From: JBAZYV01 sp041658345
Lineage (GTDB): Bacteria > Patescibacteriota > Gracilibacteria > UBA1369 > 2-02-FULL-48-14
Direction of reading: 5' to 3'
Assembly: GCA_041658345.1 (NCBI GenBank)
Contig: JBBAAK010000004.1
Location: 1 to 64,000, forward strand
Length of the DNA stretch: 64,000 nucleotides
The notes under the pieces were generated by a model, which had not been told where the DNA came from, did not search any database, and worked only from the letters and a program-made list of their open reading frames with translations. The position numbers and the translations under genes are program-made. Below are positions 19,700 to 28,109 of the stretch, piece by piece (position 1 is the first letter of the stretch; every line of letters begins with the position of its first letter).

Positions 19700-20776
19700 T
19701 TAAGCAAAACGAACCAAAGTGTATTTATCACGTCCAACACGTGCAAACTGAGCCTTATTTTTAAGATTCAAATATATAGTAATTGTTTTTACATGCCTTT
19801 GCTCAAGCACTGCCTTTGTGATTTCTTCACGAGTTTTGGCTTTCCCATCTGCAAGGATTTCGGAAATAACATCGGAAACCGTACCTGTTTTATATCCCCA
19901 ATCTTTTAATGCATATATCCCACGGCCTATTAAAATAAAACTTTCATTACGGATCAGTTCATTATGCACAGCTTGAATATTAACGTCTTTTTGATCGAAA
20001 GAAGATCCGCGAATTAGATCTGAAATTTTTCCAAAATGTAGTGGTTTTTTTTCTCTTTGGAAAATGTAGAGGATTTTATCCTTAAGAGTTCTTGGATGTA
20101 TGTGCCTCCAGCTGTAAAGTCCTATCCCAAGCTCGGTAAATTTGCACTCTTTTGTAATGCGTAAAACGTTCACAATGGAGCTGGTGGGAAGGCTGAGTCC
20201 CAAACTGGAATTAATAGTATTCGCAAGTTCATCAGGCCCTATAACATGTTTTGATTTTTGTAGTTGTTTTAACCCGGCAGTACTTATTTTTTGCACCAAA
20301 CTCGAATCGAAACTTTTCATTCTCCAATAAGGATGGAAATGGAAAGTATTAGGCTCAAAAGTTATACCGCTATCCAAACTTAGTGCTAAATGTAAATCTT
20401 GGATTTCTTCCGCGGTTATGTTTGGCAATATCTTAAGTAGTAACGCCTTAAAATGATCATCACTTGCAACAAGCCCCTCCTTCTCAAGTAAAGCCTTGGC
20501 AAACTCAGTTAGGATTTTAATATTCGTATTTTGCGCATTGCGTTCCAACTTACTTAAGGCGGTCTGCTCAATTTGACGCACCCTTTCACGCGTAACTCCA
20601 AAATGTTGGCCTATCTCCTCAAGAGTTAATTTCTTTTGAGTATCTAAGGCGAATCTATTTGTTATTATGAACCTCTCTTTATCCGAAAGTACTATCAAAA
20701 GATTCCGCACGAGTTCACGTATCTTAAGTTCCTGTGCACTCAACTTGCGGTCTAAGGTAAAGTTAGTATTAACCAT
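19700..20776 (-). CDS. Sigma-region-4 / HARE-HTH transcription regulator
   Basis: This 358-aa protein has an N-terminal domain (about residues 25-85) that is a textbook sigma70 region 4: LSDKERFIITNRFALD, then TLEEIGQHFGVTRERVRQIE. No region 2 or 3 is present, so it cannot itself melt a -10 box like a complete sigma factor. About residues 235-300 match a HARE-type winged helix as in RpoE delta (REKKPLHFGKISDLI, VHNELIRNESFILIGRGIYAL), and a second similar winged-helix stretch ends the protein. A paralog with the same layout is at 34066. I infer a DNA-binding regulator that contacts RNA polymerase or -35-like sites. Confidence 0.8.
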   Translation of the reverse strand: MVNTNFTLDRKLSAQELKIRELVRNLLIVLSDKERFIITNRFALDTQKKLTLEEIGQHFGVTRERVRQIEQTALSKLERNAQNTNIKILTEFAKALLEKEGLVASDDHFKALLLKILPNITAEEIQDLHLALSLDSGITFEPNTFHFHPYWRMKSFDSSLVQKISTAGLKQLQKSKHVIGPDELANTINSSLGLSLPTSSIVNVLRITKECKFTELGIGLYSWRHIHPRTLKDKILYIFQREKKPLHFGKISDLIRGSSFDQKDVNIQAVHNELIRNESFILIGRGIYALKDWGYKTGTVSDVISEILADGKAKTREEITKAVLEQRHVKTITIYLNLKNKAQFARVGRDKYTLVRFA

Positions 20777-20787
20777 TTGACATTGGG

Positions 20788-20815
20788 ATTATAGAAACCA
20801 ACTCTCCAATTGCAA
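20788..20815 (-). promoter_or_regulatory. Promoter of the sigma-4/HARE gene
   Basis: On the minus strand TTGCAA (20810-20815) and TATAAT (20788-20793) are 16 bp apart. The expected start is about five bases before the ATG, so the mRNA would be nearly leaderless. Confidence 0.7.
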
Positions 20816-20939
20816 ACTTTATTTACAAAACCAATCATAATCAACATTTTATAAATATGTAAACAGAATATAACAAATTATCTGTTGTCAGTTTTATTGA
20901 CAGTTTTTTAATCTAACACGTTTTAAACCCGTAAAAAGG

Positions 20940-23132
20940 CTAATTTGTCGGCCTTAAAAGCACGGAATAAGCCCTGTCGTCATTTTGGCTTACCGTAATG
21001 AGTCTGTATATAACTTCAGCCACCTCAATACGGCTCATTGGCAGAGAAGGCTCAAAATATTGGCCGGATATAGGAAATATATTTTTCTCTTTGGCGTAGG
21101 CAACAGATGGAGCATACCAGGCTAGATTATCCACATCCAGATAAGGATCCTCACTTACAATCGGATCAACGGTAATATCCACCGTGTTAAAAAGCATTTT
21201 CAAAAATTCCACTCGATTCACACCTTGAGATGGTTTAAAGCTTCCATCGCTATAGCCCTCAATTACCCCAATTGAATAAGCTGTAGCCAAATAATCGGAA
21301 TACCATTCTCCATTACGAGTATCCGTAAAATTAACGGTAAGCCCGCTATCTAAATCAGAATCAAGCCCACTAAAGATGAGTTTTAAAGATTCCACACGTG
21401 AAACTATTCTATCCGGTTGAAACGTACCATCCGGATAACCTTGAACGGTACCCTTATCAAATAAGTAAGCGACTGCATCATAGTAAACATTTGAAGCATC
21501 CAAATCATTAAAGAGCCTGGATTCCATAGTCTCACTTTCTGTGATTTTTGTGCCATAAGTCACTTTAAAGATGACCGGGTCATCGCTACTTGCCGTAAAA
21601 CTAAGTTCGGCAATCCCGGTAGGGAAGTCTCTTTTATCAAAACTTGTTTTAGAAAAGCTACCGCTTCCCTCTACTAAATCAATTGCAAGGCTACCATTGC
21701 TGTAAAATCCTGGCGTTGGCTTGCCAGTTAAAGTAAGCGCTTGAATTTGAATGGTTTCCGCTTTATTTGGCACAAAATATCCATCATGAGCAATTCCAAA
21801 TTTTGCGAAAGGTTCTATCTGTGAAATTACATAAACTTCTGATGATACATAACTCATCCCGGAGATGGATGCAGTTATTACAGTAGTCCCATCATGATCT
21901 GCATATAAATTTAAATTAGCCACTCCATCCTCAAAATCCGCTTTTGTAATAGAATTACGATTCAACTTACCTACGCTCTCATCAGAAACGCTAAGAGTAA
22001 TTTCTCCATCAAAAGTTGCATCCGTATCTATATTTTCATAGCTATCCAACAAATCAATCTTTATTTCCGGATTCTCTCCAGGCTGAGTAAAATATGGAGT
22101 TTCTATTCGAATCGAATCAAAAGAAAGTGTAACCACAGAAGAAATAAGTTCATCTGGGATGTCCGTAGTCTCAATTACATCTACAATCTCAACCGTCTCC
22201 ACAGGTTCTACAGCATCTACAGTATTGTTTTCTACCACAACTGCATTCCCAAGTACTGCACTTCCATCCAGATTGTCTTTTACAAAATCCATTGGATTAA
22301 AGGTGTATTTATAAACATTGTCGAGACCAATCCCGTGGCTTACGGCATCCCAAAAACCGTATCCGGCAGCACTAGCTTCCGCTGTGGTAAATGGCCAATA
22401 TGGATGCCAAGGCGCTGTGCTTGAATCAATCTGAAAATGTAAGTGGTATGTTGTAGCCGTTCCACTATTTCCAACCTCACCTATAACACTACCTTTTGTT
22501 ACAACTTCACCCTCAGTAACAAAAAGTTTGGAAAGATGAGAATAACTTGAGTAAATGGTTGTAGTCTGCGAAGGGCTAATTGGATTCGGGACTCCATTAG
22601 TTTGAAGTACTATGGTCGTACCAAATCCGCTGGAAGTCCCAGCCCTTGTGACCACCCCGTTTGCAATTGCATAAACCGGTGTGCCCTTTAAGGTCTTAAT
22701 ATCTACAGCAGGATGGCTTCCACAGCCCTCACCACAATCATTAAGCTCATAGTTGCCGGCATAAGGAACCGGGTAGGTGATTTTTGTATTTCGAATCACA
22801 TCATGCTCGCTGTTTCCCCAAATTAAATCCTCAGAGGGGAATTCTAAATAATCCGTGCGATATTCAGGGATATCTTCTAATTTTGAAGCAGAAAGCTCTT
22901 GGTAAGTATATGAGTACTCGCTTGAAGTAAGATTAGTCCAATCAGGTGTCTGTTGAATCGGCATCACAGTACCATCAAAAGTTGCATGTTCAGGAATGTT
23001 AGACAATGCGCCAAACAAAAAACCTGTTTGCCCATGCAAATTAACGGAAAAAACGGAAACCGCTAAAATCCCCAAAATATAAATCCAATGGCGTGCATGT
23101 TTATTTTGTAGAAAAGATTTTAGTTTTGGCAT
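20940..23132 (-). CDS. Secreted M23 peptidase with S-layer homology domains
   Basis: This is a 730-aa exported protein. A signal/anchor (HWIYILGILAVSVFSVNL) precedes an M23 (LytM-like) domain with the zinc motifs HPAVD (about residue 139) and HLHF (about 229). A linker rich in Val, Glu and Thr and Ig-like beta domains (residues about 330-540) follow. Three S-layer-homology repeats end the protein (YLFDKGTVQGYPDGTFQPD, GVIEGYSDGSFKP and the weaker EKNIFPISGQYFEPS). SLH repeats normally hold proteins to wall polymers, and M23 enzymes cut peptidoglycan cross-links. Probable job: wall remodelling at the cell surface. Confidence 0.9.
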   Translation of the reverse strand: MPKLKSFLQNKHARHWIYILGILAVSVFSVNLHGQTGFLFGALSNIPEHATFDGTVMPIQQTPDWTNLTSSEYSYTYQELSASKLEDIPEYRTDYLEFPSEDLIWGNSEHDVIRNTKITYPVPYAGNYELNDCGEGCGSHPAVDIKTLKGTPVYAIANGVVTRAGTSSGFGTTIVLQTNGVPNPISPSQTTTIYSSYSHLSKLFVTEGEVVTKGSVIGEVGNSGTATTYHLHFQIDSSTAPWHPYWPFTTAEASAAGYGFWDAVSHGIGLDNVYKYTFNPMDFVKDNLDGSAVLGNAVVVENNTVDAVEPVETVEIVDVIETTDIPDELISSVVTLSFDSIRIETPYFTQPGENPEIKIDLLDSYENIDTDATFDGEITLSVSDESVGKLNRNSITKADFEDGVANLNLYADHDGTTVITASISGMSYVSSEVYVISQIEPFAKFGIAHDGYFVPNKAETIQIQALTLTGKPTPGFYSNGSLAIDLVEGSGSFSKTSFDKRDFPTGIAELSFTASSDDPVIFKVTYGTKITESETMESRLFNDLDASNVYYDAVAYLFDKGTVQGYPDGTFQPDRIVSRVESLKLIFSGLDSDLDSGLTVNFTDTRNGEWYSDYLATAYSIGVIEGYSDGSFKPSQGVNRVEFLKMLFNTVDITVDPIVSEDPYLDVDNLAWYAPSVAYAKEKNIFPISGQYFEPSLPMSRIEVAEVIYRLITVSQNDDRAYSVLLRPTN

Positions 23133-23163
23133 AAACTTTGTTTCTGTTTAAATAAATCTTGTA

Positions 23164-23172
23164 ATTATACCA
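23164..23172 (-). promoter_or_regulatory. Extended -10 of the SLH gene
   Basis: A minus-strand TGG-TATAAT element (complement at 23164-23172) lies about 32 bases before the SLH start codon. The -35 region is weak. The divergent tsaE starts six bases away. Confidence 0.55.
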
Positions 23173-23177
23173 AAAAA

Positions 23178-23606
23178 ATGAAAAAAATGGAAGACCCGGG
23201 CGTCACAAAAAGCGGAGAAGAAACAGAAGAACTTGCCTTTCAACTATTTAAAAAATTTGGAGCAGGAAAGCTTTGGCTTCTTTATGGCGATTTGGGCGCC
23301 GGCAAAACCACTTTTGTAAAAGGATTGGGCAGGGCCCTCGGCATACCGAAAGCTAAAATCAAAAGTCCAACCTTTACTTTCGTGTCGGAATTTGAAAATT
23401 TAATCCATTACGATCTTTACAGATTGGAAAAATCGGATGAATCAATCTCGGAACTTCTGCGCGAGCACCTAAAAACCGACAAAACGATTGTTATAGAATG
23501 GCCAGAACTTATGGAGCACGAGCTACTTATCCCACACATAAAAATCCGCTTTACTCATTTAGGCAAAGACAAACGAGAAATCAAAATTACTCCTCATCTT
23601 TTTTAA
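23178..23606 (+). CDS. tsaE: tRNA t6A ATPase TsaE
   Basis: This 142-aa P-loop protein has Walker A GDLGAGKTTFVKGL at residues 37-50, SPTFTFVSEF and the Walker-B-like VIEWPEL. TsaE works with TsaB, TsaC and TsaD to make N6-threonylcarbamoyladenosine in ANN-decoding tRNAs; the partners are not in this window. Length is typical. The gene ends 20 bases inside the convergent 3D-domain gene. Confidence 0.93.
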   Translation: MKKMEDPGVTKSGEETEELAFQLFKKFGAGKLWLLYGDLGAGKTTFVKGLGRALGIPKAKIKSPTFTFVSEFENLIHYDLYRLEKSDESISELLREHLKTDKTIVIEWPELMEHELLIPHIKIRFTHLGKDKREIKITPHLF

Positions 23607-24846
23607 GTGTAGCCAGCACCTCATCTGGAAGCGCAACAATGTGGCGCCCAGAACTGACTTCTTCACGCTCAAAGGCCAGCATGCTTTTTACACTGTAGCG
23701 ATTCTCTAGAATTTTATTTAAAGCACTGCGAGTATTTGGGCCAAGGTATCCGGCTCCAGAATCTTCTTTGGAATCAACCAAGCCGATTGATTGCTGGTAT
23801 TTATATAGAGCATGCACGGTTGTTTCCCCAAAATAACCTGTTGGAGCAATTCTTAGATATCCTAAGTTTACAAGTTCCTCTTGTAGCATTCTAACCGTAT
23901 CACCACTGTCTCCAAGTGTAAGCGCAGTTCCAAACAAGGTCTTTTTTTCATAAAGATCAGGATATTTTGCCATTAAGACCTCACCTTTTTGAGCCTGAAT
24001 AGTGTCTGTGGCCGTATCTTCATTCTTAATTAAAGCATCAAACTTTTTACGAGTATTTATGCCAAAGTGCCCGGCACCAAGTTCGTCCGGACCTGTTACT
24101 ATATTAAAGTCCATTTGAAATTCAAAGATGGCTTGCGCCGTGTCGCTTCCATAGAATCCATTTGCTTCGCTTTGCAAATAGCCCCAATCTTTAAGATATC
24201 CTTGCATACGAGTTACATCTTCACCACTTGAACCAAAATAAATATCACTTGGGAATTCAAGCGGAGAAAGTATTGTTGTATTTAAAACATCTTGAACGCC
24301 TAAATAGTCATCAAAATAAACACCTTCGGCAAGGGAAGGCTGAACTCCATAAACACGTATATCTACCGTTCTTTTCCCCCAAGAAAGAGCTTTTGCAAGC
24401 CCACTGTCACCGGATCCCATCCAAATATCCAACCTATCGTAGGCGTTTCCACGCTCACCCGCACTTTTAATGGCACCACCTCTATCGTGCACTGCAACCA
24501 TACCAATGCCAGGAATATACATTTTTGTTCCAAAAGCATAGGTTTTTGGCGCTGCCACCATTCCGGGGTAAACCTCAGTTCCATCCGCTCCATTCGTACC
24601 ATTACCATTTAGGTAGATATCACCATCATACGAACCTGTTACATAGTGATTTTGCCCAAGTAAGGGTGAATAGTAAGCAGTCGTTATAAAGGTTTGCACG
24701 TAATAAGAAGCACTTTCTTCCGCTGGTGCCTCCGGAATGCCTTCCGCATTTGCAAAATTGGAAAGCAAAGGCATCCCAATCTGTACCCCTATATAAAACG
24801 CCGAGAAACCTGTAACAACAATATTTTTTATAATTTTTGTTTTCAT
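23587..24846 (-). CDS. Secreted 3D-domain protein with two peptidoglycan-binding domains
   Basis: The 419-aa protein has a signal peptide (VVTGFSAFYIGVQIGMPLL, cut near ANAEG). The 3D/lytic-transglycosylase-like domain follows, including FGTKMYIPGIGMVAVHDRGG and DRLDIWMGSG with the conserved Asp residues. Two PG_binding_1 repeats come next (SSGEDVTRMQGYLKDWGY and DSGDTVRMLQEELVNLGY). It probably cleaves or binds peptidoglycan. Together with the neighbouring SLH-M23 protein it marks this locus as cell-wall remodelling. Confidence 0.88.
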   Translation of the reverse strand: MKTKIIKNIVVTGFSAFYIGVQIGMPLLSNFANAEGIPEAPAEESASYYVQTFITTAYYSPLLGQNHYVTGSYDGDIYLNGNGTNGADGTEVYPGMVAAPKTYAFGTKMYIPGIGMVAVHDRGGAIKSAGERGNAYDRLDIWMGSGDSGLAKALSWGKRTVDIRVYGVQPSLAEGVYFDDYLGVQDVLNTTILSPLEFPSDIYFGSSGEDVTRMQGYLKDWGYLQSEANGFYGSDTAQAIFEFQMDFNIVTGPDELGAGHFGINTRKKFDALIKNEDTATDTIQAQKGEVLMAKYPDLYEKKTLFGTALTLGDSGDTVRMLQEELVNLGYLRIAPTGYFGETTVHALYKYQQSIGLVDSKEDSGAGYLGPNTRSALNKILENRYSVKSMLAFEREEVSSGRHIVALPDEVLATLKKDEE

Positions 24847-24889
24847 TTTTTATTTATTTTTATCTGTTTTTGATTTTTGCCTTCTCCCA

Positions 24890-24898
24890 ATTATACCA
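24890..24898 (-). promoter_or_regulatory. Extended -10 of the 3D-domain gene
   Basis: A TGG-TATAAT element on the minus strand, complement 24890-24898, predicts a leader of about 37 bases. No clear -35 is present. Confidence 0.55.
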
Positions 24899-24928
24899 GA
24901 TCTTACCCACCCATGCGGTCACTTACGG

Positions 24929-24957
24929 TTGACAAAAGGTGAGGAATAGTGTTAAAT
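24929..24957 (+). promoter_or_regulatory. Promoter of the 24989 gene
   Basis: TTGACA (24929-24934), a 17-bp spacer and TTAAAT (24952-24957) give a transcript start near 24964 and a leader of about 25 bases. Confidence 0.6.
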
Positions 24958-24988
24958 CAATTTCTTTTATATCTTCAAAAAGAATACC

Positions 24989-25654
24989 ATGGAAAGAATT
25001 GCAGGCATGCGAGAAGAGGAAACATTTCCAACTTTACCTTTTGCAGTTCCAGGTGCGGACGGTGATTTCGTATTTTCTAAGGACGAAGAAACTGGTCTTT
25101 ATCTTGCTAGAAAAGGTGATAGCGAAGAAGTAGTACATTTAGGTGCAGATATAACACGAGCAATGGAGGCGATACGAACTGCTTATCACAGACTCGGTAT
25201 GGGGCGAACAGATAAAGCAACGTGGAATAATATGAGAAGTGAAGCAACGCTAGTTGATGGCAAGGAGCAATGGCGTGCAGTCTTAAGAGAAGAAGGAAGT
25301 ACTGGAGGTTTAATCTCTAGGTTTTCACGCACACAACTAGGTATAGATAGCGACAGGTATTTGTCGGTGAATTGTGAAGGTGGAGACCCTGAGCAACCAA
25401 ACAGACGCCTATTCGAATTTGCCATAGTTAATGGTGATGCCGTCAAGGTTATTGGTGTAGCTCGTAAGTTGTATATGGGACAACCTGATTTAGCAGAAGC
25501 AGTGAATGAGGACCTATTAGTTGATCTAAAAGAACGTTACGGAGCTATCGGAAGAAGGCTTGTAGATCAAGGTATGCCAAAAATTTCTGAAAACATTATT
25601 AGGGATATGGCTGAGTTCTGGGCTAGACTTACATCATCGTCCCAAGCCTCCTAA
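24989..25654 (+). CDS. Hypothetical protein, 221 aa
   Basis: I do not recognise this protein. It is soluble and acidic, with no signal or membrane segment. The N-terminal part is beta-rich (PFAVPGADGDFVFSKDEET). A helix follows (ADITRAMEAIRTAYHRLGMG), then a beta region (RYLSVNCEGGDPEQPNRRLF) and a helical C-terminus. It has its own promoter and is monocistronic. Its last 26 bases overlap the convergent VirD4-like gene. Function is unknown. Confidence 0.65.
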   Translation: MERIAGMREEETFPTLPFAVPGADGDFVFSKDEETGLYLARKGDSEEVVHLGADITRAMEAIRTAYHRLGMGRTDKATWNNMRSEATLVDGKEQWRAVLREEGSTGGLISRFSRTQLGIDSDRYLSVNCEGGDPEQPNRRLFEFAIVNGDAVKVIGVARKLYMGQPDLAEAVNEDLLVDLKERYGAIGRRLVDQGMPKISENIIRDMAEFWARLTSSSQAS

Positions 25655-28082
25655 ATATCTCTCGTTCAACAAATTCTTTGTCTCGGCCATACTTTAGGCG
25701 GGAGAGTTGTTTGTAGGCTTCGGCGGCCTCGTGATCACCCTCTTCGGTAGAAGGATCAACGGGAGTAATGCTGAACGGTTTTGACGGCTGAGTATCGATG
25801 GAAAGCTTCATCACGGCCTTGTACTTATCTATATTTATCAAATCTTGATCGCTAAATACGGGAGCCATTTCTTTTGCCATATATTCGGCATCTTGCGCAC
25901 CGATTTTGTACGCCATAATTGTTCCAACGTTACCAAAAATTGCATCCTTCAAATTGGTGCCTTTGCCTTTTTTACTATCTTGTTCAAGCTGTGCCAAATA
26001 TTGATGGGCAACGGCAAGCCCAAGACGGTACTTACGAGCTTCAGACAAAATCACCTCAATTGAATCTGTAACGTAGTTTTGGAACTCATCTATGTAAAGG
26101 AAGAAATCTTTACGCGCCTCCTTGCTAACCCTTTGGCGTCTGAGCGCTGCAATCTGCAACTTGGACACGATAATAAGACCGAGTAATTTGCTGTTAATAT
26201 CTCCGGTATCACCTTTGGAAAGGTTCATAAGCAAGATTTTGCCTTCATTCATCACCTTTGCAAAATCAAAAGCACTGTGAGTTTGGCCGATTATATTACG
26301 CATCATTCCGTTGGTAACAAATTGCCCGAATTTAGCGGCAAAATAAGGAATCATTTCTTGCTTTTCACGCGCACCGGTTTTAGCCATTTGCTGTTCCCAG
26401 AATGATCTTACAATTGGATTTTTAAGATCTTTTGTGCGTTCAGCCTGGAAATCATCATCCGTAAATAAGCGAACCATATCCGTTAAACATCCTCCGTCTT
26501 TATATTCCATTAAAGTTAAACAACCGTTACGGAAATAATCTTGAATACGTGGCCCGAAAACCTCTTCATCAAAAAGCTTAATCATAATATTCATGGCATC
26601 CAGAGCTACAAAGTCGCGCTCCTCAGGAGTTTCCGCCTCAAGGAGATTAAGCCCCATTGGCCGGTCCAAATCGCCAGGATTAAAGTAAATCACATCATCA
26701 GCACGCTCACGTGGAATAAAAGGCAATACATCTTCAATTAGTTGCCCGTGTGGGTCAATTACCGCAATACCTTTCCCATTTTTGAGATCCTGCCTAATCA
26801 TAACCTGCAAGGTGGAAGATTTACCTGTACCGGTTTGTCCAATCAAATAAAAGTGGCGGAACCTATCGTCATTTTTCATTCTCACCTCAGTTTTAACTCC
26901 ACGATACGTGTTGTAACCAAGGAGTAACCCCTCTTTTGGAAGATTGGATGGCGGTGGCGCAATCTTATAATTCTGCCAATTTATTGTTGGAGTACGGTTG
27001 TAACGAATATTTGGCAAATGGAAAATACTCGCAAGCTCTTCCGGGCAAAGAATCATCTTTCTAAAACGTAGCGGTTTCCTAAGGTCACGCATTAAAAAGT
27101 GATGCACCACATTGCCTATGTAATGATTTCTAAACAAAAAAGAATTATTATCCGTGGTCGTGTATTGAGCAAAAGCACTTTTAACCCCATGTAAGAGCAC
27201 ATCCGCCTTACTTTGAGCTGTGGAAACAGCAACAAGCCTAACAAGGGATTGGAACCCAACTTGAGTGTTTTTCTCCTCAATAGCCTTAACTTGTTCATCC
27301 ACCATTGGAGTGGTCCTGCCGGCAGATTCCGGTGATTCTTTTGAAGCTTCACCACGAAACATAATGCTAAGCAAATCTCCAAACCAAGCGAAGACATTTA
27401 AACTATGCAGTAGCCCATGCTCTTTACCTTCAAGCACTTTTTTTGCTTCTTTGCGCCCTTTGCTTTGCCAACCATTTGCTCTCGGGCGGATCATAATCTG
27501 TATAGTAGCCTTTTCATGTGGTTCTAATTTGGAAAGTACATTACTTATATTGTTGAGTGGATCGGCAGTCATCCGAGAATAAGTGCGGAAAGGGAAGTAA
27601 TATGGCTTGTTTAAAATTAAATAGGCACTTGCAACCTTAGAGTTCTTATCAAAAAGATTGTAATCCGGTTCTTCTTCTATATAACAATCGGAGTAAAAAG
27701 CTGTAATTTGTTTTTCTACAAGTGAGACTAATCGGTGTGGGACAACCAGATAAAAATCAATCAAATTATTTTGAATCACAATCTCGCAAGACATAAAATC
27801 TTGACCATACAGAAACCTTCTCCAGGTTGGATTATACAGTGCGGAAAGCGACTCAAAAAATTGCCTCATTATTCCTATTTGATCCTTAAAATCTCTATTT
27901 GTCCCAAGGGCATCGGAATCCTGCTCTTTGTCTTCTTTTGATTCTTTTTTTGGGATGCGGATACGCAAAAAAGTCATAGAAAGGCACCGCTGACGATTTG
28001 CTTCCCACCTAAGGAAGATCAGAGTCCCGGCAACGCCGGCGGAAAGCCCCAAAAGGGCTAAAACGATTATTTGAAGATACAT
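25629..28082 (-). CDS. VirD4/TraG-like type IV secretion ATPase
   Basis: This 817-aa membrane-anchored ATPase has a single N-terminal helix (IIVLALLGLSAGVAGTLIFL), then a region of about 350 residues without a domain I can name, then a conjugation-type motor domain. Walker A is IGQTGTGKSSTLQ (about residue 415). IAVIDPHGQLIEDVLP and the Walker B FLYIDEFQNYVTD (about 660) follow, with the sensor motif LAVAHQYLAQL. Such proteins couple DNA or protein substrates to envelope channels. No relaxase is seen nearby. It could work with the PrgI/TraC pair at 7.6-8.8 kb. Confidence 0.85.
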   Translation of the reverse strand: MYLQIIVLALLGLSAGVAGTLIFLRWEANRQRCLSMTFLRIRIPKKESKEDKEQDSDALGTNRDFKDQIGIMRQFFESLSALYNPTWRRFLYGQDFMSCEIVIQNNLIDFYLVVPHRLVSLVEKQITAFYSDCYIEEEPDYNLFDKNSKVASAYLILNKPYYFPFRTYSRMTADPLNNISNVLSKLEPHEKATIQIMIRPRANGWQSKGRKEAKKVLEGKEHGLLHSLNVFAWFGDLLSIMFRGEASKESPESAGRTTPMVDEQVKAIEEKNTQVGFQSLVRLVAVSTAQSKADVLLHGVKSAFAQYTTTDNNSFLFRNHYIGNVVHHFLMRDLRKPLRFRKMILCPEELASIFHLPNIRYNRTPTINWQNYKIAPPPSNLPKEGLLLGYNTYRGVKTEVRMKNDDRFRHFYLIGQTGTGKSSTLQVMIRQDLKNGKGIAVIDPHGQLIEDVLPFIPRERADDVIYFNPGDLDRPMGLNLLEAETPEERDFVALDAMNIMIKLFDEEVFGPRIQDYFRNGCLTLMEYKDGGCLTDMVRLFTDDDFQAERTKDLKNPIVRSFWEQQMAKTGAREKQEMIPYFAAKFGQFVTNGMMRNIIGQTHSAFDFAKVMNEGKILLMNLSKGDTGDINSKLLGLIIVSKLQIAALRRQRVSKEARKDFFLYIDEFQNYVTDSIEVILSEARKYRLGLAVAHQYLAQLEQDSKKGKGTNLKDAIFGNVGTIMAYKIGAQDAEYMAKEMAPVFSDQDLINIDKYKAVMKLSIDTQPSKPFSITPVDPSTEEGDHEAAEAYKQLSRLKYGRDKEFVEREIFRRLGTMM

Positions 28083-28109
28083 ATTGGGTGGAAGCGTGAC
28101 CTTACTTTA

